The notes under the pieces: model-generated
What the model was told of the DNA's origin: nothing
Databases searched by the model: none
What the model saw: the letters and a program-made list of their open reading frames with translations, nothing else
Assembly: GCF_013394385.1 (NCBI RefSeq)
Contig: NZ_AP022834.1
Location: 2,542,001-2,606,000 of the forward strand
Reading direction: 5' to 3'
Length of the DNA: 64,000 nt
From: Kocuria sp. TGY1127_2
Lineage (GTDB): Bacteria; Actinomycetota; Actinomycetes; Actinomycetales; Micrococcaceae
Position numbers and translations under genes: made by a program
Shown here: piece after piece, positions 1 to 8,892 of the stretch
Layout: each line of letters begins with the position of its first letter
Numbering within the stretch: position 1 is the first letter of the stretch

Positions 1-2
1 AC

Positions 3-575
3 GTTCACTTCAGCCTCACTGACTTGGATGGGAACCCAGTCTCGACCGGAGACAGCGAATACGGGTTCAGCCCAGTGTTCGAACACATGATTGCCGGGCA
101 GATCGCTTGCTTATCGGATTTCTCCCTCTTCTTCGCCCCCAACATCAATTCCTACAAGCGCTTCCGAGAAGGCAGTTTTGCGCCGACCGCGATCGCGTGG
201 GGCAAGGACAACCGCAGTTGCGCCCTCCGAGTCGTGGGCGAGGACTGTTCACTGCGGGTCGAGAACCGGGTCGGCGGGGGCGACGTCAACCCATACCTGA
301 TCGTTGCCGCGATCATCGCAGCGACCTGCCACGGGATCGAAAAGGCTCTCCCGATTCCGCCGATCACCACCGGCAGCGCCTATGTGACCGAGGCCGACAG
401 AGTTCCCGGTTCTCTCGCTCAGGCCAGGGACTCGTTCACCAAGAGCACGATTGCCCGCGAGCTGTTCGGTGACCAGGTCGTCGATCACTACACCCACGCT
501 GCCGACATAGAACTGGAAGCGTTCGGACGAGCCGTGACCGATTGGGAAAGGGAGAGAGGCTTTGAACGACTCTGA
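3..575 (+). CDS. Glutamine synthetase family protein (gamma-glutamylpolyamine synthetase-like), C-terminal part
   Basis: The reading frame is open from the first bases of the window, so the gene is cut at its 5' end and only about the last 190 residues are present. The visible part carries glutamine synthetase C-terminal features: an NxxNSYKRF-type segment, the ENRVGGGDVNPYL stretch that supplies glutamate and substrate contacts, and the terminal alpha-helical tail ending ERGFERL. Enzymes of this family ligate glutamate to ammonia or to amines. The next gene starts inside this one and encodes a PuuD-like gamma-glutamyl hydrolase, followed by an aldehyde dehydrogenase. From that context I infer a PuuA/GlnA3-type gamma-glutamyl-polyamine or ethanolamine ligase rather than the assimilatory GlnA. 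The active-site N-terminal half is not visible, so the substrate is unproven. Confidence 0.88.
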   Translation, partial: VHFSLTDLDGNPVSTGDSEYGFSPVFEHMIAGQIACLSDFSLFFAPNINSYKRFREGSFAPTAIAWGKDNRSCALRVVGEDCSLRVENRVGGGDVNPYLIVAAIIAATCHGIEKALPIPPITTGSAYVTEADRVPGSLAQARDSFTKSTIARELFGDQVVDHYTHAADIELEAFGRAVTDWERERGFERL

Positions 576-1332
576 CAACATACCCGTCATTGGGGTCACC
601 ACGTACTATCAGGACGCTCAGTGGGGAGACTGGAGTGGTGAGGCCGCCATTCTCCCGGGCAATTATCTGAACGCTCTGGTCGATGCCGGAAGCAGCCCAG
701 TTCTTCTTCCGCCGAGAGGGACACACCCCGAATTTCTCAGGCTTCTGGACGGTCTGATGATCATTGGAGGACCCGACGTCGATCCGAACAGTTACAGCGA
801 GGAGCCTCACCCTGCCACTGTCTCGGATCCTGACCGTGACGCTCACGAATTCGCGTTGCTCGGGGCGGCCGAAGCGGCCGATATTCCCCTCCTGTGCATT
901 TGCCGCGGAGCCCAGATCCTGAACATCGCGCACGGAGGAACCCTGCATCAGCACTTGCCGGAAGTGCTTCCGGACGGTGGACGGTACCGCGCGGCACCCG
1001 CAGTCTTCACAGACACGGAAATCACGGTGGATCCCGGCACCCTCGCATACGGGATCCTGGGAGGTTCGTGCGTCGTCTCCTCGTATCACCACCAGGGCAT
1101 CAATGCCGTCGGTCGGGACCTGAAGGTCACGGCGCGCTCGGCCGACGGACTGCCCCAGGTCCTGGAGAGCACCGGGGATGCCTGGCTCGTGGCCACCCAG
1201 TACCACCCGGAAGAAAAGCGTTTGGACGATGCCCGCCTCTTCTCCGCTTTCGTCAACGCCTGCCGCGAGCACGGTTCCGCACGAAAGGCATCAGATTCAC
1301 CCAGACCATGGCAGAAGGAGGACCCGCGATGA
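562..1332 (+). CDS. Class I glutamine amidotransferase-like gamma-glutamyl hydrolase (PuuD-like, peptidase C26)
   Basis: The 256-residue product has the C26 glutamine-amidotransferase fold signature: the nucleophile elbow LLCICRGAQ with Cys114, and the HPE dyad near His215/Glu217. In the Puu pathway such enzymes release GABA from gamma-glutamyl-GABA. The start is a TTG that overlaps the end of the upstream synthetase gene by 14 bp and is preceded by GGGAGAGAGG, a good ribosome binding site. Its stop codon overlaps the next ATG (ATGA), so the genes are translationally coupled. Known: family chemistry is amide hydrolysis. Inferred: the substrate, from linkage with the synthetase and aldehyde dehydrogenase. 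Confidence 0.88.
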   Translation: MNDSDNIPVIGVTTYYQDAQWGDWSGEAAILPGNYLNALVDAGSSPVLLPPRGTHPEFLRLLDGLMIIGGPDVDPNSYSEEPHPATVSDPDRDAHEFALLGAAEAADIPLLCICRGAQILNIAHGGTLHQHLPEVLPDGGRYRAAPAVFTDTEITVDPGTLAYGILGGSCVVSSYHHQGINAVGRDLKVTARSADGLPQVLESTGDAWLVATQYHPEEKRLDDARLFSAFVNACREHGSARKASDSPRPWQKEDPR

Positions 1333-2687
1333 CGGTTCACGAAATCATCAATCCCGCGAATGAGATGAGGATCCAGGATGTTGAGCTCTTCGACCGGACG
1401 CGGACGGATGAGGCGATCGACCGGGCTGCCGTCGCTTTCGAGACCTGGAAGCATGTCGCCCCCGCGGAGAGGGCCAATATCATGCGCCGGTTCGCGCAAT
1501 CTTTGGATGCCGCGCAAGAGGACCTGGCGCAAATGGAGGTCGCGAATGCGGGCCACGTCATCGGCAACGCCCGGTGGGAAGCCGGAAACGTGCGCGATGT
1601 CATCCAGTACTACTCGGCCGCACCTGAGCGTCTCCTCGGAGATCAGATCCCCGTCGAGGGCGGAATCAACGTCACGTTCCACGAGCCGCTCGGCGTCGTG
1701 GGAGTAATCGTTCCGTGGAACTTTCCGATGCCCATCGCGGGATGGGCCATCGGTCCGGCCCTGGCCGCGGGCAACACCGTGGTTCTCAAACCGGCCGAGC
1801 TCACGCCGCTGACCGCCCTGCGCATAGGACGAATAGCTCAGGACTCCGGCATCCCGGATGGGGTGCTCCAGGTTCTCCCTGGCAAGGGATCCGTGGTCGG
1901 AGAACGCTTCGTGACGCATCCGGCCGTCCGCAAAATCGTCTTCACAGGCTCCACCGCAGTCGGTCAACGAATCATGGCCGGCTGCGCCCCGCGGTCCAAG
2001 CGGGTCACATTGGAGATGGGCGGCAAGAACTCGAATATCGTCTTCGCCGACGCGGACGTCCGAGCAGCCGCACTCGCCGCACCCGGCGGTGCATTCGACA
2101 ATGCGGGTCAAGATTGCTGCGCACGATCGAGGATCCTGGTGCAGGATTCGGTGTTCGACGAGTTCCTGGAACATCTGGAGTCTGCGGTCAAGAATTTCGT
2201 CGTGGGCGACCCTCTGGACGAGAGCTCGGATATGGGCCCTCTGATCTCGGCGGGACATCGTGATTCGGTCCTGGAATACGTTGATCAAGGAAACGTCGCT
2301 TTTAGGGGTTCGGCGCCCGCGGGCCCCGGCTTCTGGGTTCCGCCGACCGTTTTGATCGCCGATTCCGAAACCGAGAAATGTTTCACGGAGGAAATCTTCG
2401 GGCCGGTCGTCTCGGTCTTCAGGTTCCAGGACGAGGCCGAGGCTCTCCGCATCGCCAACAACACGGAATACGGGCTCTCCGGTTCCGTCTGGACCCGGGA
2501 TCTCGGTCGGGCGCTGCGCGTGAGCCGAGGGGTCCAGTCAGGCAACCTCTCGGTCAATTCCCACAGTTCCGTGCGGTACTCCACGCCATTCGGAGGCTTC
2601 AAGCAGTCCGGGTTCGGCCGAGAACTCGGGCCCCACGCGGTCGAGGCCTTCACCGAGGTCAAGAACGTCTATTTTTCCAACAACTAA
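1329..2687 (+). CDS. NAD(P)-dependent aldehyde dehydrogenase
   Basis: A 452-residue aldehyde dehydrogenase. I use ATG 1329, which overlaps the preceding stop as ATGA; the frame is open further upstream but that extension lies inside the amidotransferase gene. Visible motifs are the NAD-binding PWNFP region (about 129-133), the general-base glutamate in LEMGGKN (Glu229), and the catalytic cysteine in GQDC (Cys263). Length is slightly below the usual 470-500. In this operon it would oxidise an aldehyde such as gamma-glutamyl-gamma-aminobutyraldehyde to the acid (PuuC role). Other small aldehydes are equally possible from sequence alone. Confidence 0.9.
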   Translation: MTVHEIINPANEMRIQDVELFDRTRTDEAIDRAAVAFETWKHVAPAERANIMRRFAQSLDAAQEDLAQMEVANAGHVIGNARWEAGNVRDVIQYYSAAPERLLGDQIPVEGGINVTFHEPLGVVGVIVPWNFPMPIAGWAIGPALAAGNTVVLKPAELTPLTALRIGRIAQDSGIPDGVLQVLPGKGSVVGERFVTHPAVRKIVFTGSTAVGQRIMAGCAPRSKRVTLEMGGKNSNIVFADADVRAAALAAPGGAFDNAGQDCCARSRILVQDSVFDEFLEHLESAVKNFVVGDPLDESSDMGPLISAGHRDSVLEYVDQGNVAFRGSAPAGPGFWVPPTVLIADSETEKCFTEEIFGPVVSVFRFQDEAEALRIANNTEYGLSGSVWTRDLGRALRVSRGVQSGNLSVNSHSSVRYSTPFGGFKQSGFGRELGPHAVEAFTEVKNVYFSNN

Positions 2688-2716
2688 CCACTTCACCCCG
2701 ATTACAGGAGGAAACC

Positions 2717-3496
2717 ATGACTGACGTCAAAGCACACCGGCTCGATGGAAAGAGCGCGGTCGTCACGGGCGGAGCTTCCGGCATCGGCCTCGCCACAGCC
2801 CGGCGCCTCGCGGCCGAAGGGGCGCGCGTGGTCATCGCTGACGTATCCGAGGAACAAGGACAGGCGGCGGCCAGCGAAGTCGACGGCCTCTTCGTGAAGA
2901 CCGACGTGACGGACGCCGAGAGCGTCAGAGCCCTCTTCCAACGGACCAAGGATGAGTACGGTTCGGTGGATGTTGCGTTCAACAACGCCGGAATCTCACC
3001 CAGCGATGACGCATCGATCACCACAACCGGAATCGACGCGTGGAAACGGGTTCAGGACGTCAACCTCACAAGCGTTTTCCACTGCTGCAAGTACGCCCTG
3101 GAGCATATGCGGGCCCAACGCAGCGGGTCCATTATCAATACGGCCTCATTCGTTGCTGTGATGGGCGCAGCGACCTCCCAGATCTCATATTCCGCTTCCA
3201 AGGGCGGCGTTCTTGCCATGAGTCGCGAACTAGGCGTCGAATTCGCACGCGAGGGAATCAGAGTCAATGCCCTGTGCCCTGGTCCGGTCAACACACCATT
3301 GCTCAAAGAACTATTTGCCAAGGACCCCGAACAAGCACAGCGGCGCCTCGTCCACGTTCCAATGGGTCGCTTTGGGGAACCGGAAGAGATGGCCGCCGCG
3401 GTGGCATTTCTGGCTTCGGATGATTCCTCGTTCATCACCGCCAACACCTTCCTGGTCGACGGCGGACTCTCCGGAGCGTACGTCACCCCGGAGTAG
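2717..3496 (+). CDS. SDR family NAD(P)-dependent oxidoreductase
   Basis: A classical short-chain dehydrogenase of 259 residues. The start ATG 2717 follows AGGAGG by six bases. Visible motifs are the Rossmann TGGASGIG (17-24), NNAG (89-92), catalytic Ser144, and Tyr158-x3-Lys162 in YSASK. The gene lies 29 bp after the aldehyde dehydrogenase on the same strand and probably forms the last gene of that operon. Many SDRs with this pattern are annotated as 3-oxoacyl-ACP reductases or glucose/alcohol dehydrogenases. The true substrate cannot be read from sequence; a dehydrogenase acting on an amino alcohol or hydroxy acid of the polyamine/amine pathway is a reasonable inference. Confidence 0.9.
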   Translation: MTDVKAHRLDGKSAVVTGGASGIGLATARRLAAEGARVVIADVSEEQGQAAASEVDGLFVKTDVTDAESVRALFQRTKDEYGSVDVAFNNAGISPSDDASITTTGIDAWKRVQDVNLTSVFHCCKYALEHMRAQRSGSIINTASFVAVMGAATSQISYSASKGGVLAMSRELGVEFAREGIRVNALCPGPVNTPLLKELFAKDPEQAQRRLVHVPMGRFGEPEEMAAAVAFLASDDSSFITANTFLVDGGLSGAYVTPE

Positions 3497-3511
3497 ACCC
3501 TGCACGGCCGA

Positions 3512-3565
3512 CGAGTTGGCAAAAACGCGTCTCTCGACCCGTAGTGGTGCGGATTTGCCAACTCG
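3512..3565. repeat. 12-bp perfect inverted repeat between convergent genes (terminator or intergenic repeat element)
   Basis: CGAGTTGGCAAA at 3512-3523 is perfectly complementary to TTTGCCAACTCG at 3554-3565, separated by 30 nt. It sits exactly between the convergent SDR gene (ends 3496) and the M20 hydrolase gene (ends 3578). It could be a bidirectional terminator, although the loop is long and no clear U-tract follows. The minus-strand loop contains GTC-GAGA-GAC, a potential GNRA tetraloop. Confidence 0.55.
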
Positions 3566-3577
3566 CAGCCTCGGTTT

Positions 3578-4807
3578 CTATGGGACCAAGTACTCCAGCG
3601 CCGCGAGCACCTGGGCTCGCGTTCCGGTCTCGATGGTCGGGTGAATCACCGGGTAGAAGAAAGGCGAATGGTTCGCCGGGATGTCTTCCTGCAATCTGCC
3701 GTTCTTCACCGCGTCAGCGTATTTCTTCTCATCCGCGCCTCCGAAGAACCAGTAACAATACGGCACCCCGAAAGCGTCCGGGAGTTCGCTGAAGTCCTCG
3801 GAAGCCGTCGCGGGGGATCCTGTCTGGAGAACGCCCTCGTCGAATCCGGATGTGAAGGCTCGGCTGAGACGGTCGGTCACGTCGGCGTCGTTCTCCGTGA
3901 GCGGGAACTGGTCGTAGTACTCGAATTCCGGGTCCTCGGGCGAGCCGGCGGCCTGGCACTCGCCGCGGACAATTCGCTCGATCGATGCGATCACGCGGTT
4001 GCGCACATCGTGGTCGTAGGTGCGAATATTCAAGCGCAATTCGGCTCGATCCGGAATCACGTTCGCTTGTTTGCCGGAGTTGAAGGCGCCCACAGTCACC
4101 ACGGCGAACTCGCCCGGTTCGACCTCACGGGAAACGATCGACTGCAAGCGCAGCACGATGCTCGCGGCGAGTACGACAGGGTCTACCGACAGATGCGGCA
4201 TCGAACCATGCGAACCGCGTCCGTGGACGGTGATGTGAATGGAGTCCGCCATGGAAAGCATGGGACCCGAGTGGGTATAGACGTGGCCGGCAGGCTTAGG
4301 CATCACGTGCTGCCCCAGGACGACCTCGGGGTGTGGGACCTTGTCCACAAGCCCGTCGTCGATCATGGCACTCGCGCCCTTGGCATTCTCCTCAGAAGGT
4401 TGGAACAATGCGACGTAGGTGCCCGACCATGCGTCTTTGTTCTGAACCAGGATCCGCACCGCGCCCAGAAGCGTGGCCATGTGCATATCGTGCCCGCAGG
4501 CGTGCATCACCCCATCGTTCTTCGAGGCGTAATCCAGACCGGTCCTTTCGCTCACGGGAAGTGCATCGATATCGGCACGCGCCATGATGATCGGCCCATC
4601 CCCGTTCTCGATCACCGCAACTACTCCGGTACCACCGATCACTTTCGGCTCAAGCCCCAAATCGCCCAGCTCTTTTTGCAACCGCTCCGACGTCCGGTGT
4701 TCTTTCAGACCCAATTCCGGATTGCGGTGGAGGTCCTTGTACAGCTCCTCTTGCCAGTTCAGCTGCTCGGCCAGCCCGGCGAAAATATCGCTGACGTTCT
4801 TTCCCAT
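3578..4807 (-). CDS. M20 family metallo-amidohydrolase (hippurate/N-acyl amino acid hydrolase-like)
   Basis: A 409-residue M20D peptidase-family enzyme. Metal-binding motifs include HACGHDMHM (His102, Cys104, His106, Asp107), the EEN segment and the C-terminal NHSPFF histidine. Such zinc or cobalt hydrolases cleave N-acyl amino acids, hippurate or indole-acetyl conjugates in the cytosol. I chose ATG 4807, preceded by GAGAGGG; a TTG five codons upstream also fits the frame but has no better ribosome binding site. The gene is convergent with the SDR and is followed upstream by the macro-domain gene on the same strand (70 bp gap). The exact substrate is unknown. Confidence 0.9.
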   Translation of the reverse strand: MGKNVSDIFAGLAEQLNWQEELYKDLHRNPELGLKEHRTSERLQKELGDLGLEPKVIGGTGVVAVIENGDGPIIMARADIDALPVSERTGLDYASKNDGVMHACGHDMHMATLLGAVRILVQNKDAWSGTYVALFQPSEENAKGASAMIDDGLVDKVPHPEVVLGQHVMPKPAGHVYTHSGPMLSMADSIHITVHGRGSHGSMPHLSVDPVVLAASIVLRLQSIVSREVEPGEFAVVTVGAFNSGKQANVIPDRAELRLNIRTYDHDVRNRVIASIERIVRGECQAAGSPEDPEFEYYDQFPLTENDADVTDRLSRAFTSGFDEGVLQTGSPATASEDFSELPDAFGVPYCYWFFGGADEKKYADAVKNGRLQEDIPANHSPFFYPVIHPTIETGTRAQVLAALEYLVP

Positions 4808-4877
4808 GGGTATCCCTCTCAATCCCTCTCAACTCGAGTACGCCCCGACCAGCATCAACCGGAGCGGGCGGTTGGGC

Positions 4878-5411
4878 TCACTCGGCCAAAGCCGCTCGGT
4901 ACCCATCTTCCGCCTCTTGGCCGAACGGCACCAGAACGACGGTGCGAATGGTGTCTCCGACTTGGTCTTCCATCGCACGGATCGCCTCCACGGCGATGCG
5001 CGTCGCGTCATCCATCGGCCAGCCGTAGACGCCAGCGGAAATGGTGGGGAACGCGACGGACTCCGCACCGTTTTCCGCGGCGATCTGCAACGCGCTGCGG
5101 TAGCAGGATGCGAGAACCGGAGCCTTTTCCGCGTACTTCTCCTCCGTCTTGGCGTAGGTGGGTCCCACGGTGTGAATGACCCACTGCGCCGGCAAATCAC
5201 CAGCGGTCGTGGCCACTGCCCGACCCGCAGGAAGCCCGTCAGGGAAGTCCGTCTCCCGGACTTTCTTGCACTCCTCTAGGATCGCAGGCCCGCCCGCACG
5301 GTGAATCGCCCCGTCCACGCCGCCACCTCCCATCAACGATGAATTGGCGGCGTTGACGATCGCGTCGGCCTCGACCTCGGTAATGTCTCCCGGACGTATC
5401 TCTATATCCAT
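4878..5411 (-). CDS. Macro domain protein (O-acetyl-ADP-ribose deacetylase type)
   Basis: This 177-residue protein is essentially a single macro domain. It opens with the ligand-binding NAAN (20-23) and GGGGVDGAIH (28-37) signatures, followed by an HTVGP motif and the ISAGVYG phosphate-binding loop, in the order seen in YmdB/MacroD proteins. These bind ADP-ribose and hydrolyse O-acetyl-ADP-ribose or mono-ADP-ribosyl groups. No sirtuin or ADP-ribosyltransferase gene is adjacent, so it is probably a housekeeping enzyme. The start ATG 5411 places the first beta-strand at residue 2, normal for the stand-alone family. Confidence 0.92.
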   Translation of the reverse strand: MDIEIRPGDITEVEADAIVNAANSSLMGGGGVDGAIHRAGGPAILEECKKVRETDFPDGLPAGRAVATTAGDLPAQWVIHTVGPTYAKTEEKYAEKAPVLASCYRSALQIAAENGAESVAFPTISAGVYGWPMDDATRIAVEAIRAMEDQVGDTIRTVVLVPFGQEAEDGYRAALAE

Positions 5412-5496
5412 GTGCCCAGCCTAAAGCCGGGAACCGGAACACGGACCGATAGTTTTCGATGGGATCTCGGGACCCGGGCGAGCAGATGGCAATTGT

Positions 5497-6543
5497 CTAG
5501 TTGCGAGCGAGCATCATCTCTCGGGCATTTCGTGCCAGACCTCGGCCCGCACGGACGGTGCGGTACGCCGCATAGCGAGCCGTCGAGACGGCCAGATCCC
5601 ATGTGCCCGCGAGTTCGACGTCGTCACCACCGAACGACCTCTTGAACCGCGTGAACCCTGCCCAGGGGTGCGTCGGCGAATCCGTAGGCGCAATACCGAA
5701 CAGATCGGCGACGGAGCTACCGCGCTCGGCGGCGTCCAGAATGGCCTGGGCAATCATCGGCTGATTCGGGCGCATCCTGCGATATTCGGGGCGCATTCCC
5801 GCGTGGGCGAAAATCCTCGTGCTCGGGGAATCATAGACAAACGCAGATGCGACGACTCGCCCTTCATGGAATGTCATATAGACCCTTCCCGCATCTGCGG
5901 GCATCAGGGAGCGGGCCACCGCCCGCAGATAGTCGGCGTCGTGCGCAACGAACCCTTTGCGCTCAGCACTTGCGTGGTTCAGTGCGATGAGTTCTTCCAC
6001 AGCCTCCGGGTCCTGGCTCGACTCAATGCTCAAGCCCTTGTCCCGATGCCGACGCCACAGGTTCCGATTGGTTCCCGTCATGCCAGCCAGGATCCTTTCC
6101 GGATCCGTCGTGAGATCGATCCAGCGGGTACGACGCGGCTGAATGTCCCTGGGCGCCTCATGGGCACCGAGTTCCAGAAGTTCGGAACGGACTCGGGGCG
6201 CGCTCATGGGCTGGGTACCGTCTGCGACGACGGGTTCGATCCTCAACCAACCAACGCCCTCGTGACTCGCGGCATCCCGAAGGACCTTGACCGCGGTCTC
6301 GAGGGCCTCGACGTCCTCGACGACCGGGCCATACGGGACATACCAAATACACCCCAGCACGTTGTTCTCCTCGATGACCAGCGCCGACCATCCTGGGCCG
6401 CCCAACCGATGAGTCTTGTGGCCCAGGGCAGTTTGGGTCCGTGCCCACAATCGCCCCTGAAGCACTGTTTGCGGACCAGCAATCCCTTTCGCCTGAGCGA
6501 GCGGTACTGACATGGGCGAATCTGTATATTGAAGCGGTGACAT
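5497..6543 (-). CDS. FemAB-like peptidoglycan interpeptide-bridge aminoacyltransferase
   Basis: A 348-residue protein of the FemABX/MurM (GNAT-fold) group. The C-terminal half contains the second GNAT domain pattern, with VYMTFHEGRVVASAFVYD, then a DLFGIAP strand and a terminal FKRSFGG segment typical of these transferases. The family uses aminoacyl-tRNA to add bridge residues to lipid II in the cytoplasm. The start ATG 6543 follows GGAGAGG; an upstream in-frame start at 6579 lacks one. It is isolated from other cell-wall genes here. Which amino acid is added cannot be predicted. Confidence 0.85.
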   Translation of the reverse strand: MSPLQYTDSPMSVPLAQAKGIAGPQTVLQGRLWARTQTALGHKTHRLGGPGWSALVIEENNVLGCIWYVPYGPVVEDVEALETAVKVLRDAASHEGVGWLRIEPVVADGTQPMSAPRVRSELLELGAHEAPRDIQPRRTRWIDLTTDPERILAGMTGTNRNLWRRHRDKGLSIESSQDPEAVEELIALNHASAERKGFVAHDADYLRAVARSLMPADAGRVYMTFHEGRVVASAFVYDSPSTRIFAHAGMRPEYRRMRPNQPMIAQAILDAAERGSSVADLFGIAPTDSPTHPWAGFTRFKRSFGGDDVELAGTWDLAVSTARYAAYRTVRAGRGLARNAREMMLARN

Positions 6544-6678
6544 CGGCGTCGTCCCTCTCCGGTTCTGGGTGATCAACATGGATCAGCACAGACGCCGGAA
6601 AACGCCGCCCTGCTGATTGTCTCTACCCTGTATTCGGAGCCGAGGAGGCGTTCGGATTCATCATCGTGCTGGTTATTT

Positions 6679-7335
6679 TCAGCCGGAGACTATTCGCTGT
6701 GCGAAGTGGACAAGGTATTCGTTCAGTTGCCGTGCCGCTTGCTCACCGCCAGAGAGATCCTGTACTGCGATGGCCGTGAGCATCTCGCGGTGCAACTTGG
6801 CCCCTGTGCGCACTTCGGAATCGTCGACGACGTGGGCGGTCCAGAAACGACGCGAAAGGTTCTGCAGTGGGACCATCGCATCCTGCAGATAATCGTTGTG
6901 ACTTGCCTTGAGAATCAGACCATGTGTCTGCCGGACGGTTTCCGAGTAAGTGTCGAGCGTGAATTCCTCCGTTTTCAAGCGCTCGGCCAATTGCCCCATG
7001 TCATCACGTTCCTCGTTCGAAGAACGTTCACAGGCCAATTGAACCGCCAGAGGATCCAGAACCCGCCGCATCTCGAGGATACGCAACTCCGCTTCGACGC
7101 TGACCTGGGGCACCAGAATGCCGCGGCTTGGGTGGATCTCAACCATACGTTCACGCGCGAGTCGATGGACGGCCTCCCGTACCGGTGTGCGGCCCAGCCC
7201 GGTCCATTCCATGAAATCGGCCTCGGAAACGAACGTGAGCGGTTCGATCTCCCCATGGATGATCATGTGCTCAATGCTCGTGTAAGCCACGTCGGTGAGG
7301 GTGGTGCGGGACCGTGTCCGAGTGGGACGGTTCAT
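6679..7335 (-). CDS. GntR family transcriptional regulator (FCD/FadR type)
   Basis: About 218 residues with an N-terminal winged helix (GRTPVREAVHRLARERMVEI, the GntR recognition-helix pattern) and a C-terminal all-helical FCD domain containing metal/ligand-binding histidines (QTHG, KLHREM). I place the start at ATG 7335, where AGAGAGG sits six bases upstream; ATG 7341 overlaps that ribosome binding site. The gene is divergent from the NCS1 permease with about 130 bp between start codons, so it most likely controls the permease and flavin-reductase-like pair and itself. The ligand is unknown. Confidence 0.9.
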   Translation of the reverse strand: MNRPTRTRSRTTLTDVAYTSIEHMIIHGEIEPLTFVSEADFMEWTGLGRTPVREAVHRLARERMVEIHPSRGILVPQVSVEAELRILEMRRVLDPLAVQLACERSSNEERDDMGQLAERLKTEEFTLDTYSETVRQTHGLILKASHNDYLQDAMVPLQNLSRRFWTAHVVDDSEVRTGAKLHREMLTAIAVQDLSGGEQAARQLNEYLVHFAQRIVSG

Positions 7336-7464
7336 GGTCATCCTCTCTAAGAGTCAGTACTGAAATTTTTGCATAACCCTGGCATATACAGCCAATATAT
7401 CGGTAGAGTATCGCAAATAAGAGTGTCAGCAGTCACACTGACCAAAGGATTCAAGGAGATACTC

Positions 7465-8892
7465 ATGGCCACTCCAACAGCGGGGCCCAAAACCATGGAG
7501 CTGCGATCCATTGACTGGATCCCTCCCAAGGAGCGGCACGGTTCCCCCGTCTCTCTCTTCTTCCTCTGGTTCGCGGCCAACAGCTCGATCACGGCTTTGG
7601 TCACCGGCGGCCTCTTCGTCCTGTTGGGAAATTCCGCCCTGTGGTCGATTCCCGCCATCATCATCGGCAACCTGATAGGTGGCTTCATTACGGCACTGCA
7701 CTCCGCCCAGGGGCCGCAACTTGGCGTTCCGCAAATGATCCAAAGCCGCGCACAATTCGGTTATTACGGCGCTATCTTGCCGTTGGTCCTGGCTCTCATC
7801 ATTTACATCGGTTTCTATGCAACGGGGTTGGTGCTCGGAGGGCAGGCTCTGGCAACGCTTCTTCACGTCAGCGTGAGATTCGGTGCGATCATCTTCGCCG
7901 TGTTCTCCACGGTCCTCGCCATCGCAGGGTACAAGTGGATCCACAAGTTCTCCCACGCCGCATCGGTTTTGAGCGGGATCGTGTTCATCCTTCTGCTGAT
8001 CATCATTCTGGGCGGTCCCATGAGGAGCGACATCACCGCACATACGAACTTCGCGCTGGCACCGTTCATCCTCGGCATCTCGTTGTCCGCGTCGTGGCAA
8101 CTGACTTTCGGTCCGTACATTGCCGATTACAGCCGGTATCTCCCGGAGTCGACGTCGCAGAAATCGACTATCGGGTGGACCTTTGCCGGGAGTTTCGTCG
8201 GAGCGACCCTGGCGATGACGGTCGGCGCCTTTGCTGCCCAGATCGGAGGCGATGCCTTCAGCGAGCACCAGGTCGGTTTTCTTTCGGGGCTCGCCGGATC
8301 ATTCTTCTGGCTCGTACTGCTGGCCGTCGTCGTCGGCAAGCTCACCGGAAATACGCTGAGTTCTTACGGTGGCTTCATGTCTCTGGCAACCATCGTGACC
8401 GCGGTCGCCCGACACGAGGTCATCAAACCTCGCGCCCGCTCAATCTATGTACTAATCATTTCGCTCTTCGCGGTCGTGATTGCGTTACTGGCCTCGGATA
8501 ACTTCGTCGCAGTCTTCACCGACTTCCTCATGTTCCTCCTGTACTTCATGACACCGTGGTCCGCCATCAACCTGGTCGACTACTACCTGGTCCGTCACAA
8601 GAAGTACGACGTCGACGCTCTGTTCCAACGCAATGGGCCCTATGGAACCATCAACAAGGGGGCATTCGTCGCGTACTTCGCGGCCGTTTTGGTCCAGGTC
8701 CCCTTCATGAACAGTTCCCTCTACGTCGGCCCGGTCGCGAATCTTTTCGGCGGTGCCGAAATAGCGTGGCTGATCGGCCTCGTCGTCGCAGGTGGCCTGT
8801 ACCTTCTGATCGCCAGGATCAAAGGCGTAGGTCGTGAGCCCGTACCCTCAGAAGACGTCTCTTCTCCTCACTATGAAAGGTATGCACAGTGA
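7465..8892 (+). CDS. NCS1 family nucleobase:cation symporter (cytosine/purine/allantoin permease)
   Basis: A 475-residue, very hydrophobic protein with about twelve predicted membrane segments. The NCS1 family N-terminal region (IDWIPPKERHGSP then SLFFLWFAAN) and the LGVPQMIQSRAQFGYYGA segment of transmembrane helix 3 are clear. ATG 7465 follows AAGGAG. NCS1 proteins import cytosine, purines, uracil, hydantoins, allantoin or thiamine with H+ or Na+. The downstream gene overlaps by 4 bp, and a GntR regulator lies divergently upstream. The presence of an amidohydrolase facing this pair suggests import of a heterocyclic nitrogen source, but the substrate is not determinable. Confidence 0.92.
   Translation: MATPTAGPKTMELRSIDWIPPKERHGSPVSLFFLWFAANSSITALVTGGLFVLLGNSALWSIPAIIIGNLIGGFITALHSAQGPQLGVPQMIQSRAQFGYYGAILPLVLALIIYIGFYATGLVLGGQALATLLHVSVRFGAIIFAVFSTVLAIAGYKWIHKFSHAASVLSGIVFILLLIIILGGPMRSDITAHTNFALAPFILGISLSASWQLTFGPYIADYSRYLPESTSQKSTIGWTFAGSFVGATLAMTVGAFAAQIGGDAFSEHQVGFLSGLAGSFFWLVLLAVVVGKLTGNTLSSYGGFMSLATIVTAVARHEVIKPRARSIYVLIISLFAVVIALLASDNFVAVFTDFLMFLLYFMTPWSAINLVDYYLVRHKKYDVDALFQRNGPYGTINKGAFVAYFAAVLVQVPFMNSSLYVGPVANLFGGAEIAWLIGLVVAGGLYLLIARIKGVGREPVPSEDVSSPHYERYAQ

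Noticed and set aside
894-1328. N-terminal extension of the aldehyde dehydrogenase
   Set aside because: The upstream open frame lies entirely within the amidotransferase gene and is Arg/Pro-rich; ATG 1329 overlaps the previous stop and gives the normal family N-terminus.
4878-5411. Macro-domain protein as part of a toxin-antitoxin (DarTG-like) pair
   Set aside because: No DarT-like ADP-ribosyltransferase lies next to it; neighbours are a hydrolase and a cell-wall transferase.
7369-7464. Longer NCS1 permease start at 7369
   Set aside because: The added 32 residues fall in the AT-rich divergent promoter region, and ATG 7465 has AAGGAG at proper spacing.
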